64,000 bases of DNA from assembly GCF_000214825.1 (NCBI RefSeq), contig NC_015581.1, positions 992,001 to 1,056,000 of the forward strand. Reading direction: 5' to 3'. Shown here one piece after another: positions 1 through 7,340 of this stretch. This stretch comes from Thiomicrospira cyclica ALM1 (lineage in GTDB: Bacteria; Pseudomonadota; Gammaproteobacteria; Thiomicrospirales; Thiomicrospiraceae). Made by a program: the position numbers and the translations under genes. Within the stretch, counting starts at the first letter, position 1. Every line of letters begins with the position of its first letter. The notes under the pieces were generated by a model. It was not told the DNA's origin, ran no database searches, and saw only the letters and a list, made by a program, of their open reading frames with translations.

Positions 1-1184
1 TCCTGACGAAGATTGTACGCAAGCGGCAACTCTTCTTGCACACAAGCACCACGACACTGCTTTAATTGATAGGCAAAACAGCTGCCCTTGGCTTTCTTAT
101 CTAGCCCCGTTAAACGTTGACACAGATTCGCATCCTTAACCTTGGTTCGCATCGCTTCTTCCGCTTGTTTTTGCGAACGAAACAGCCCAAAACTCTGATG
201 TAATTCATCGGCGGTGAGTCCGTCATTTGCCACCAGTTTCATTTGCGCATAGCCGTCTTGGTTTAGATGCCTTACCCAGCGCCACAAACGGGTATGTTTG
301 CGCAATTTAACATTATATTGTGGCGATAAGGTCTTGATTTGTTGGGACTCTAGCAGTTGCGCACTCAAGTCGCCGTCGCATTCTGTCCAATCGACATGAT
401 GTATCTCACTCACCATCTTAAGATTTTTTGCGGCACGATGATCCTGGGTAAAGTGACTTAAAATACGCGTGCGCAGCTGCACCGATTTACCGACATATAA
501 CAACTGGCCTTGCGCACCATAAAAGCGGTACACGCCCGGTACATCTTCACAATCAGCCAATTCACTCGGATCGAGATTGGCCGGTAGGCTAGGTTGGGCT
601 AACAGCTCAGCTAATAAAGACCAAATACGATCCGCCGATACCTCGTGGGTTAATTGCGCTAAAAAGGCAGCGACGAGATCCACATCGCCCATCGCACGAT
701 GACGGTCAACCTGTGGCAAAGCATAACGCGTCACTAAATGATCCAGGCCGTGACGTTTATGCTCCGGAAACAGCTGTCTTGATAACTTAACCGTACATAA
801 GGTCGTTGCCCGCCAATCAATACCTATTCGCTTAAACTGATGTTTAATAAAACCATAATCAAAGCGCGCATTATGAGCTACAAAAACTTTATCGGCTAAC
901 AGTGCCGCCAAATCCTCGGCAATCTCCTCAAAAAGCGGTGCCTCGGCAACCATCGCATTGCTAATCCCGGTTAAGCGAGTAATCCACGGCGGAATGGTTC
1001 GGTGCGGACGAATCAGCTGTTGCCAAGATTGCACCCACTCTCCTTGATGAAAGCGTTGCACCGCGATTTCAATAATCTCATCTAGCCCTGGCTTGCCGCC
1101 GGTCGTTTCAATATCCACTAAAACCCAGTCCTCTAAATTAAAGCCAACCGGTTTTGCAGACCACCATGTCCAAGTCTGTGTCAT
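1..1184 (-). CDS. DnaQ-like 3'-5' exonuclease fused to GIY-YIG (UvrC/Cho-like) nuclease, partial
   Basis: Translated by eye from the minus strand. The start ATG (1184-1182) lies directly after the umuC stop, and the frame stays open to the left edge, so the C-terminus is missing (about 394 codons visible). Residues about 18-175 form a DEDDh exonuclease: VDIETTGG holds the first D-E pair, VAHNARFD the next Asp, and HRAMGDVD the His/Asp end. Residues about 215-300 form a GIY-YIG domain (GVYRFYG...LLYVGKS, then LRTRILSHF), as in the UvrC N-terminus and E. coli Cho. A Cys-rich stretch near the window edge (SCFAYQLKQCRGAC) also matches UvrC/Cho. Such epsilon-Cho fusions are a known family and are expected to act in excision repair. 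Coupling to umuC suggests joint damage-induced expression, which is inference. Confidence 0.88.
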   Translation of the reverse strand, partial: MTQTWTWWSAKPVGFNLEDWVLVDIETTGGKPGLDEIIEIAVQRFHQGEWVQSWQQLIRPHRTIPPWITRLTGISNAMVAEAPLFEEIAEDLAALLADKVFVAHNARFDYGFIKHQFKRIGIDWRATTLCTVKLSRQLFPEHKRHGLDHLVTRYALPQVDRHRAMGDVDLVAAFLAQLTHEVSADRIWSLLAELLAQPSLPANLDPSELADCEDVPGVYRFYGAQGQLLYVGKSVQLRTRILSHFTQDHRAAKNLKMVSEIHHVDWTECDGDLSAQLLESQQIKTLSPQYNVKLRKHTRLWRWVRHLNQDGYAQMKLVANDGLTADELHQSFGLFRSQKQAEEAMRTKVKDANLCQRLTGLDKKAKGSCFAYQLKQCRGACVQEELPLAYNLRQ

Positions 1185-2528
1185 TTAATGCACCACCAAA
1201 ATTTCATCAAACCGTGTGGTATAACGCGGCGAGCATTTCGCGCGACGCATCGCCCACTGCGCCTTATCCGCCAAGCCTTCGGCGGCAAACTGAATCGACC
1301 CGCGACCCATTTTTTGATTAATCGCATCCAACGTCGTCATCAAAGCTTCTGCTTTGGGGTTAGCTGAAAACCTAGGATTGGGCGCAAAAGCATCTAATTG
1401 CAACGGTCCTTTATCACTTATCGCCGAAAGGGTTACAGCGGCTTTGTGATACGCCAGGCCTGGTTGCCAAACCCGCTTGAGTAAGCGTTTTGCTAGCTTA
1501 ATCAACAACTGACTATTATCGGTGGGATAAACCAACCCCATGCCATGCGAGTTAGCATAATAAGGCTGTTTCGTATCATAAGGATTGGTTCGCAAGTGCA
1601 CATGAATATGCTGACACACCGAGCCTTGCTGACGCAGCTTTTCCGCCGCACGCGCGGTATAACTCGCCACGGCCTGAGCCAGCCAATCCCATTCCATCAC
1701 CGGTTGACCAAACGAACGTGAACGAATAATTTGCTGTTTTGCCGGTGCCACCATTTCGAGTGCTAAACAACTTTCTCCGTTCAACTCGGCAATCAAACGC
1801 TCCATCACCACCGAAAAATGACGCCGTAAGGTCTTAGCATCGGCCTGTTGTAAATCATAGGCGCTCTGAATATTCAGCGCCTGTAACTTAGGAGCCATGC
1901 GTCGCCCCACTCCCCAAACATCACCCACAGGCACTTGTTTTAACAACGCCGTTCGAGTCGCGGAGCTCACTGCAGTTAAATCTAGCACCCCATCAAAAGC
2001 CGGTTGTTTTTTGGCCAGATTATTGGCCAGTTTTGCTAAGGTTTTGGAAGCACCAACCCCCACCGCCACGGGCAGACCTAGACCTTGTTTAATTTTGTCG
2101 CGAATCATCTGCGCATAGGCGGTTAAATCCCACGCCGACATCCCTGACCAATCTAAAAAAGATTCATCAATCGAATAAATTTCTTGTCCCGCCGCATACT
2201 CACCCAATAACTGATGCATCCGCGTACTCATATCGCCATACAATTCATAATTCGAGCTAAAAACCGCGGTGTTATAACGCTCAAGTAGGTCAGCCACCTT
2301 AAAATAAGGCTGAAACATCATACTAGCGGGTGTTGCCGATGCATAACCACCCTGACCATAGTCACGTGCATGCCGCTTTACTAAATCCTTGGCTATTTGA
2401 TTGGCCGCCACTATACAGCCGTCATTATTAGACAACACCACCACCGGGCGTTTGGCAAGATCTGGCCGAAATGAAATTTCACAAGACGCATAAAAACTGT
2501 TCGCATCTACCAATGCAAAGACCGCCAT
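1185..2528 (-). CDS. umuC: DNA polymerase V catalytic subunit UmuC (Y-family)
   Basis: 447 aa, full length for UmuC (E. coli 422). The N-terminus FALVDANSFYASCE carries the first catalytic Asp. SIDESFLD in the palm (about residues 119-126) carries the second Asp and Glu. An HhH/little-finger region follows (VGVGASKTLAKLANNLAKK). Y-family polymerases perform error-prone translesion synthesis, normally with UmuD'. No umuD is next to it, so UmuD must be encoded elsewhere or the partner differs. The start at 2528 has AAGGA six bases upstream and matches the family N-terminus. Its stop abuts the start of the downstream exonuclease-nuclease fusion, so the two form an operon. An inverted repeat in the promoter region (2547-2579) is a candidate operator. 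Confidence 0.95.
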   Translation of the reverse strand: MAVFALVDANSFYASCEISFRPDLAKRPVVVLSNNDGCIVAANQIAKDLVKRHARDYGQGGYASATPASMMFQPYFKVADLLERYNTAVFSSNYELYGDMSTRMHQLLGEYAAGQEIYSIDESFLDWSGMSAWDLTAYAQMIRDKIKQGLGLPVAVGVGASKTLAKLANNLAKKQPAFDGVLDLTAVSSATRTALLKQVPVGDVWGVGRRMAPKLQALNIQSAYDLQQADAKTLRRHFSVVMERLIAELNGESCLALEMVAPAKQQIIRSRSFGQPVMEWDWLAQAVASYTARAAEKLRQQGSVCQHIHVHLRTNPYDTKQPYYANSHGMGLVYPTDNSQLLIKLAKRLLKRVWQPGLAYHKAAVTLSAISDKGPLQLDAFAPNPRFSANPKAEALMTTLDAINQKMGRGSIQFAAEGLADKAQWAMRRAKCSPRYTTRFDEILVVH

Positions 2529-2546
2529 GACATTCCTTTTTGAATG

Positions 2547-2579
2547 GTGTTACATTTTTAATATTTAGCATTGTAACAC
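2547..2579. promoter_or_regulatory. Inverted repeat upstream of umuC (candidate operator)
   Basis: GTGTTACA (2547-2554) and TGTAACAC (2572-2579) are perfect inverted 8-mers separated by 17 bases. They lie 19 bp upstream of the umuC start. On the minus strand TTGAAA and TATTAA are spaced by 17 bases and overlap the repeat, so a bound protein could block transcription. The canonical enterobacterial LexA box (CTGT-N8-ACAG) is not present. The repressor is unknown. Confidence 0.55.
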
Positions 2580-2621
2580 TTTTCAAAAACACGCCAAGCC
2601 GTCTTGCTGACTTTCGTAAAG

Positions 2622-2637
2622 TTAACATAATTGTTAA
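2622..2637. promoter_or_regulatory. 16-bp palindrome in the umuC/earP intergenic region
   Basis: TTAACA-TAAT-TGTTAA is a perfect inverted repeat in the 193-bp divergent region, 85 bp upstream of earP. It could be a binding site for a dimeric regulator. With AT-rich sequence around it, chance occurrence is possible. Confidence 0.3.
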
Positions 2638-2721
2638 GCCGAGCCGCAACCAATCTAAAAGTCGCTACAATAATTAACCAAAATCGCCACCGCGTAATAA
2701 AGATAATATGAGTACAAATGC

Positions 2722-3867
2722 ATGAACAAAACTTGGGATCTATTTTGCCGTGTCATTGATAATTATGGCGACATCGGCGTAAGCTGGCGCCTAGCAAAAC
2801 TGTTACATCATGACCATCAGCAAACAGTGCGTTTATGGCTGGATCAACCGCAAGCACTGGCCGCTATGGAACCGGATTACGATCCCGGACGTGAACAACA
2901 GGTTTGTCACGGGATTACTATTCGACATTGGCTGGATGATTTTAGCGAGATTCAGCCTGCAACAGTGGTCATTGAAACCTTTGGTTGCGAACTACCCACA
3001 GCCTATCGACAGGCGATGCGCAACCAATCCGCACAGCCAATTTGGCTCAATCTAGAGTATCTGAGTGCGGAATCCTGGGTGAGCGACTTTCATTTACGCC
3101 CCTCAAAACAGCCCTGTGGCTTAGATAAAACGTTTTTCTTTCCCGGTCTGCGACCTAGTACCGGTGGCTTAATGCGTGAAGGCGATTACGCACAACGCCA
3201 ACAAGCAATCACGAAAAGCACCACTCAAAATACCACCTTACCAAATGGCTTAACTCTAGCTAAAAATACTTTTAAAATTTCGGTATTTTGTTATGAAAAC
3301 AACGCACTACAGGAATTAATTAATATTTTAAGTGAACCCCATATCCCCTTACCCAAGGGCTATGACAGCGTAACGCTGCTGATACCAGCCGGTCGTGCTC
3401 ATGGCGGATTAGCTCGCGCAATCCAAACGCGTTTAGCCACCGATGGTTATTGGCAACAAGGTCGAATCCATCTTTATAGCCTGCCGTTTATGTCACAAAC
3501 CGACTATGATCAGCTACTTTTAAAAGCCGACCTGAATTTTGTGCGCGGCGAAGAATCCTTTGTGCGCGCACAATGGGCCGCAAAACCCTTTGTTTGGCAT
3601 ATCTACCCAACCGATGATGACGCCCACTGGAATAAACTTCATGCTTTTAATGATGCCTATACCGGTGGGATGGAAAGCCAGCTCGAGCAGACCATTCGAG
3701 ACTGGCAAATCGCTTGGAACCAACAACAACTCAATAAGCAGGTCTGGTTAGACCTAGTTAACCACTGGCCAGCATGGCAACAACACGCTATACACTGGGC
3801 GCAACAGCTGGAAAAAATCGGAGAATTAAGCACTAATCTCGTCAAGTTTGTGCAAAGCAAGGTATAA
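2722..3867 (+). CDS. earP: EarP, EF-P arginine rhamnosyltransferase
   Basis: 381 aa, usual length for EarP (DUF2331). The N-terminal motif (LFCRVIDNYGDIGVSWRLAK) carries the conserved Asp and Gly residues that bind dTDP-beta-L-rhamnose. The C-terminal half has the conserved FVRGEDSF-type motif (here FVRGEESFVRAQWAAKPFVWHIYP), so this is a GT-B glycosyltransferase. It attaches rhamnose to Arg32 of translation factor EF-P, which then relieves ribosome stalling at polyproline. The efp gene lies 39 bp downstream and encodes an Arg32-type EF-P, the standard pairing. The ribosome-binding site of earP is weak. It is transcribed divergently from umuC. Confidence 0.97.
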   Translation: MNKTWDLFCRVIDNYGDIGVSWRLAKLLHHDHQQTVRLWLDQPQALAAMEPDYDPGREQQVCHGITIRHWLDDFSEIQPATVVIETFGCELPTAYRQAMRNQSAQPIWLNLEYLSAESWVSDFHLRPSKQPCGLDKTFFFPGLRPSTGGLMREGDYAQRQQAITKSTTQNTTLPNGLTLAKNTFKISVFCYENNALQELINILSEPHIPLPKGYDSVTLLIPAGRAHGGLARAIQTRLATDGYWQQGRIHLYSLPFMSQTDYDQLLLKADLNFVRGEESFVRAQWAAKPFVWHIYPTDDDAHWNKLHAFNDAYTGGMESQLEQTIRDWQIAWNQQQLNKQVWLDLVNHWPAWQQHAIHWAQQLEKIGELSTNLVKFVQSKV

Positions 3868-3906
3868 TATCGCGATTTTTTATTCTTAATGTTTAGGATT
3901 TTACAA

Positions 3907-4467
3907 ATGAAAACGGCACAAGAGTTTCGCGTAGGTAACGTCATTATGATTGGCAATGACCCGATGGTCATTTTAAAAACTGAATTTAACAAATCAGGCC
4001 GTAACGCAGCGGTCGTTAAAATGAAGATGAAAAACTTGCTAAATGGCAGTGCCACTGAACAGGTTTACAAAGCAGATGATAAGTTTGATCAAGTTATTCT
4101 TGAGAAAAAACCCTGTACTTACAGCTACTTTGCCGATCCGTTGTATGTATTCATGGACGAAGAATACAACCAATACGAAATCGAAAAAGATAACTTGGGT
4201 GATGCGTTAAACTACCTTGAAGATGGCATGGAAGACCAGTGTGAAGTGACCTTCTACGAAGGCAAGCCCATTTCAATCGAAATGCCAACCATTATTGTGC
4301 GTGAAGTCGCTTACACCGAACCTGCCGCGCGTGGCGACACCTCTGGCAAGGTTATGAAAGTGGCTCGTTTACATAGTGGTGCTGAACTGCAAGTCGCGGC
4401 ATTCATCGAAATCGGAGAAAAAATCGAAATCGATACTCGTACCGGCGAATTCCGTAAGCGTGCGTAA
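3907..4467 (+). CDS. efp: Translation elongation factor P (Arg32 type)
   Basis: 186 aa from the ATG at 3907, which has AGGA nine bases upstream. A longer frame starting at 3889 adds six residues without a family match. EF-P binds between the P and E sites and promotes peptide-bond formation at consecutive prolines. Counting from this start, the modified-loop residue is Arg32 ([10 protein letters not shown]), the residue rhamnosylated by EarP, rather than the lysine used by EpmA/EpmB systems. The three beta-barrel domains are complete and it ends in GEFRKRA. It forms an operon with earP and is followed by a strong terminator. Confidence 0.98.
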   Translation: MKTAQEFRVGNVIMIGNDPMVILKTEFNKSGRNAAVVKMKMKNLLNGSATEQVYKADDKFDQVILEKKPCTYSYFADPLYVFMDEEYNQYEIEKDNLGDALNYLEDGMEDQCEVTFYEGKPISIEMPTIIVREVAYTEPAARGDTSGKVMKVARLHSGAELQVAAFIEIGEKIEIDTRTGEFRKRA

Positions 4468-4490
4468 TAACGTCTTTAGCAGAAAACTAT

Positions 4491-4530
4491 AAAAGACGCC
4501 CCGTGTTGATAGCAATCCGGGGCGTCTTTT
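4491..4530 (+). terminator. Rho-independent terminator after efp
   Basis: A perfect 13-base inverted repeat, AAAAGACGCCCCG (4491-4503) and CGGGGCGTCTTTT (4518-4530), with a 14-base loop. It has a T-run on the plus strand and an A-run on its 5' side, so it could also work for the convergent gene ending at 4578. Confidence 0.92.
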
Positions 4531-4577
4531 AGTAACAACATATTGTAATTTTGATACACCCTTCAGCACGCGGGTTT

Positions 4578-5729
4578 TCAGCAAGTTGCTCGATACGAGC
4601 TATGCAAAACACAGTCTTGGTAATAATCGTCGATCATCCGTTTTTCGTCAGCCAAAAACCCTTTAATGCCTTGCTCAAACGGATTCGTCCTTAGCCAATG
4701 CGCCGACTGGGTCATCACCGGCTCAAAGCCACGAGCGATTTTGTGCTCGCCACCTGCGCCAGGCTCAAAGCGTTGCAACCCCTGCTCTATTGCAAACTCA
4801 ATGCCTTGGTAATAACAAGCCTCAAAATGCAACGAATTGACCTCCTCAACACACCCCCAGTGGCGTCCAAATAAGGTTGTATCACTGTAAAACATCAACG
4901 AGCCGGCAATGTTCTTGCCATCACGCTGTGCCATCACTAACAACACCTGATCAGGCAATGCCTGCGCCACCGCTTGAAAAAAGTCTCGATTAAGCGTGGC
5001 CAAACTGTATTTTTCATGGAAGGTTTTTTGATAAAAATGGGCGAAATCCTGCCAGTCTTGCTCACTAGCCGTGTGACCGTTTAAGCGCCGCAAAATCACC
5101 CCTGCCTCGGCAACTTTGCGCCGTTCTTGCTTGATATTCTTCCGTTTTTTAGGTTTTAGCTGGGCTAAGAAGTCATCAAAGGTGTGATAAACGCGATTAA
5201 ACCAATGAAAATGACAATCGTGGCGAATCAACCAATCGGTCTGCTGGTTTAACCAGGCTTGATCAGTGTGCTCGCCCAACGCATCCGCAAATAGAATATG
5301 CCAACCGCTCACCTGCTGTTCACTCGCCAAATTTTGCAGCTGCCGAACCAACAGGGCGCGGATTTGATCGGCATTATAATCAGCCGCAATCAAAAATCGT
5401 TGCCCGGTGACTGGGGCATAAGGTATCGAGGTGACCCATTTTGGAAAATACGCCAAACCCACAGATTGCCAGGCCTGCGCCCAACTGTGATCAAACACAA
5501 ATTCGCCATAGGAATTAGTTTTAGCATACAGTGGCATGGCAGCGATTAAACGCTCTTTATCATATAAAGCCACATGTTGCGGATACCAACCAAATTCCGC
5601 ACTGGCGCATTGGTGATCTTCCAACGCCTGCAAAAACTCATGGCGCAAAAACGGATTACTATCAATGACCAGCGCATTCCAAGCCTGGCGATTAATATCA
5701 GCTATCTGTCGAACTAAACGTAATTCCAT
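4578..5729 (-). CDS. GNAT-like acyltransferase, DUF482/COG3146 family
   Basis: 383 aa, the normal size for COG3146 proteins (peptidogalycan/FemAB-like GNAT fold). Recognisable family stretches are NPFLRHEFLQALE near the N-terminus, KKRKNIKQERRKV at about residue 195, and FEPGAGGEHKIARGFEPV at about residue 323. The last is the signature block of the family. Members are predicted to transfer acyl or aminoacyl groups; the substrate is not established. It appears monocistronic, with the ATG at 5729. Confidence is high for the family and low for any specific reaction. Confidence 0.85.
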   Translation of the reverse strand: MELRLVRQIADINRQAWNALVIDSNPFLRHEFLQALEDHQCASAEFGWYPQHVALYDKERLIAAMPLYAKTNSYGEFVFDHSWAQAWQSVGLAYFPKWVTSIPYAPVTGQRFLIAADYNADQIRALLVRQLQNLASEQQVSGWHILFADALGEHTDQAWLNQQTDWLIRHDCHFHWFNRVYHTFDDFLAQLKPKKRKNIKQERRKVAEAGVILRRLNGHTASEQDWQDFAHFYQKTFHEKYSLATLNRDFFQAVAQALPDQVLLVMAQRDGKNIAGSLMFYSDTTLFGRHWGCVEEVNSLHFEACYYQGIEFAIEQGLQRFEPGAGGEHKIARGFEPVMTQSAHWLRTNPFEQGIKGFLADEKRMIDDYYQDCVLHSSYRATC

Positions 5730-5822
5730 AATTAGCAGACCTGGTTATTAGAGCGTATTACCGCCCTATTAAGTTGACAAGTTTTAAGAACCATCAAAAT
5801 ACTCTTGCGCCATTGAACAAGC

Positions 5823-6032
5823 CTATTTTCTTAACGGATCAAGAAGGTGCTTTAAACCATTGTGATCCAGCTCGTGCATGAGCGCCAACAATTGCCCTAT
5901 ATTTCCCGATGGAAAACCCTCACGCGCAAACCAATTAAGGTAATGTCCTGGCAAATCAGCAATAATTCGCCCCTTGTATTTACCGTAAGGCATCGTGAGT
6001 GTAACGAGTTGTTTTAAGTTCTCTGGACTCAT
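5823..6032 (-). CDS. Small DUF3820 protein
   Basis: 69 aa. The sequence MPYGKYKGRIIADLPGHYLNWF is typical of DUF3820 (also called QSregVF after a Pseudomonas structure). These are small single-domain proteins with conserved Gly-Lys and Trp-Phe positions and no established biochemical activity. It lies between the DUF482 gene and the TA pair on the same strand, 27 bp downstream of the toxin gene. No regulatory signal was seen. Confidence 0.8.
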   Translation of the reverse strand: MSPENLKQLVTLTMPYGKYKGRIIADLPGHYLNWFAREGFPSGNIGQLLALMHELDHNGLKHLLDPLRK

Positions 6033-6059
6033 AAGCTTAGTAATCGCTATTAATCAAAA

Positions 6060-6332
6060 TTATCGCTGTTGCCATTTAAAAATATCGAGCAAAAGCAGCG
6101 CACCCTGCTCCACTTTATAAATAATCCTATAACCTTGATGAATTAAATCACGATAAGCCTCATGCTTGAGGTAATGGAAAGGTCGGCACATAAATGGCTG
6201 GTTTTTAACCAATTCAAGCTTGGCCTGTAATTCACGCTCAAAACTCAACGCAGCGGGTGGATTATCAAGCGCAATATAACAAAGAATAGCTTGCAGACGC
6301 ACAACACAAGGCCGCGTTTTAACCAGCCTCAT
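6060..6332 (-). CDS. RelE/ParE-family toxin
   Basis: 90 aa. The pattern fits a ParE/RelE fold: helical N-terminus, a conserved Arg followed by hydrophobic strands (AYRDLIHQGYRIIYKV), then LLLLDIFKWQQR at the C-terminus. ParE toxins poison gyrase and RelE toxins cleave mRNA; the sequence alone does not decide between them. The ATG at 6332 overlaps the antitoxin stop by four bases, which is the usual antitoxin-first coupled TA arrangement. Confidence 0.8.
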   Translation of the reverse strand: MRLVKTRPCVVRLQAILCYIALDNPPAALSFERELQAKLELVKNQPFMCRPFHYLKHEAYRDLIHQGYRIIYKVEQGALLLLDIFKWQQR

Positions 6333-6625
6333 CGAACCAGACCAAGCTCACGCGCAAAAAACTCATTCATCACTTGCTCGTATTCTTCATCACTGAGTTG
6401 ATAACTCGCTTCCGATTCCGCTACCCGTTTTTGAACCTCGTCAATAGAAGACACGCTAAAAGACTGTTCAAGAGCTTGCTTTTGAATCTCTTTTTTCTGT
6501 TGCTGCTGTAAATAGGTCATGATTCCTTGGCGTGCTAACGAAGATTTGCTCTCCTGCAAGCGCTCCGCCAAACTATTTAACAGCGAATCGGTTTCCTCGT
6601 CTAATCGAATCGTCAAAGAAATCAT
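6329..6625 (-). CDS. Antitoxin, ribbon-helix-helix type
   Basis: 98 aa from the ATG at 6625 (MISLTIRLDEETDSLLNSLAERLQ). The upstream extension to 6688 has no family match. The first 45 residues form a ribbon-helix-helix DNA-binding segment: beta strand SLTIRLDEE, then two helices. The acidic C-terminal half probably wraps the toxin, and RHH antitoxins usually repress their own promoter. It overlaps the ParE/RelE-like gene by four bases. Confidence 0.8.
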   Translation of the reverse strand: MISLTIRLDEETDSLLNSLAERLQESKSSLARQGIMTYLQQQQKKEIQKQALEQSFSVSSIDEVQKRVAESEASYQLSDEEYEQVMNEFFARELGLVR

Positions 6626-6774
6626 CTGCCCTACTCCAACAATATTAATAATGTCATACAGTGTAAGACAGGTTGAAAAAAGGCACAAGCTTTAACCCGC
6701 ATGATCGACAACTGTAATGGTCTCCTAAATATCCGTTTGTGAAGGCTATCATACCTTCCAACTTTATTAGACCA

Positions 6775-7020
6775 TTAAAGTCTCAGCCGTTTTTCCTTTG
6801 TGCTCTGTCTTTTCGCTTCGTTGATCCATAGAAGGTAATCGTTTCGTTGGTATGGGGGCCTGGCTTCATACGCATCCATCAACCCAGACTCCATCAAAGC
6901 ATCCCTGACGAAATCAGACATCGGTTGCTTCTCACGCTTGAGCCTGGACACGTCACCTGGCATCTCTGCGACACCATCTATCATGCACAACGCTTGGTTC
7001 AGGTGCGCCGTAGGCGTCAC
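6775..7020 (-). pseudogene. Truncated YdeI/OmdA-like (bacteriocin-protection) protein remnant
   Basis: 81 codons. The second half (about residues 32-81) resembles the OmdA/YdeI C-terminal domain: a short helix, then PPYQRNDYLLWINEAKRQSTKEKRL. In intact members this continues with a further helix, but here a stop follows almost at once. The N-terminal part has no family match. I read it as a remnant between the TA pair and the methyltransferase. A short functional protein cannot be excluded. Confidence 0.5.
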
Positions 7021-7033
7021 TTGGAACCACTTG

Positions 7034-7255
7034 TTATATGCCGACCCATTCTATAAGGCTATCGGCTTTCTCCGGCTTCAAATCTCGAATCATCGCTCGG
7101 TAGATTTCTACCAACTCATCACACATATAGATATATGAGTTAAAATCTTCTGTGAAAGAAGGTAGCCCTTCTTTTAGACCTAGCTCAATTCCTTGGATAT
7201 TTATTGGTCCTATCGATTTATGACTATGAAGACCTAAGTTGTGAATCGTATTGCA
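7034..7255 (-). pseudogene. Unassigned open stretch without a start codon near its 5' end, likely gene remnant
   Basis: Reading the minus strand by eye gives 73 sense codons between two stops. Composition looks protein-like (GIELGLKEGLPSFTEDF, then MCDELVEIYRAMIRDLKPEK). There is no start codon before an internal Met about 40 residues in, and the stretch ends in a TAA at 7036-7034. I do not recognise a family. Same strand as the flanking genes; probably the tail of a decayed gene at the edge of the restriction-modification insert. The rest of 7021-7340 shows no other gene. Confidence 0.35.
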
Positions 7256-7340
7256 CTATTTAGGTAGCCAATTTCACTTTACCACTACACACAGCTAAAT
7301 TTTATTTGTAATATGGGAAAGCAAAACAAAACCCTTGCTA

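Noticed and set aside
2521-2721. LexA box of the enterobacterial type at umuC
   Set aside because: CTGT-N8-ACAG is not present; a different inverted repeat is reported instead.
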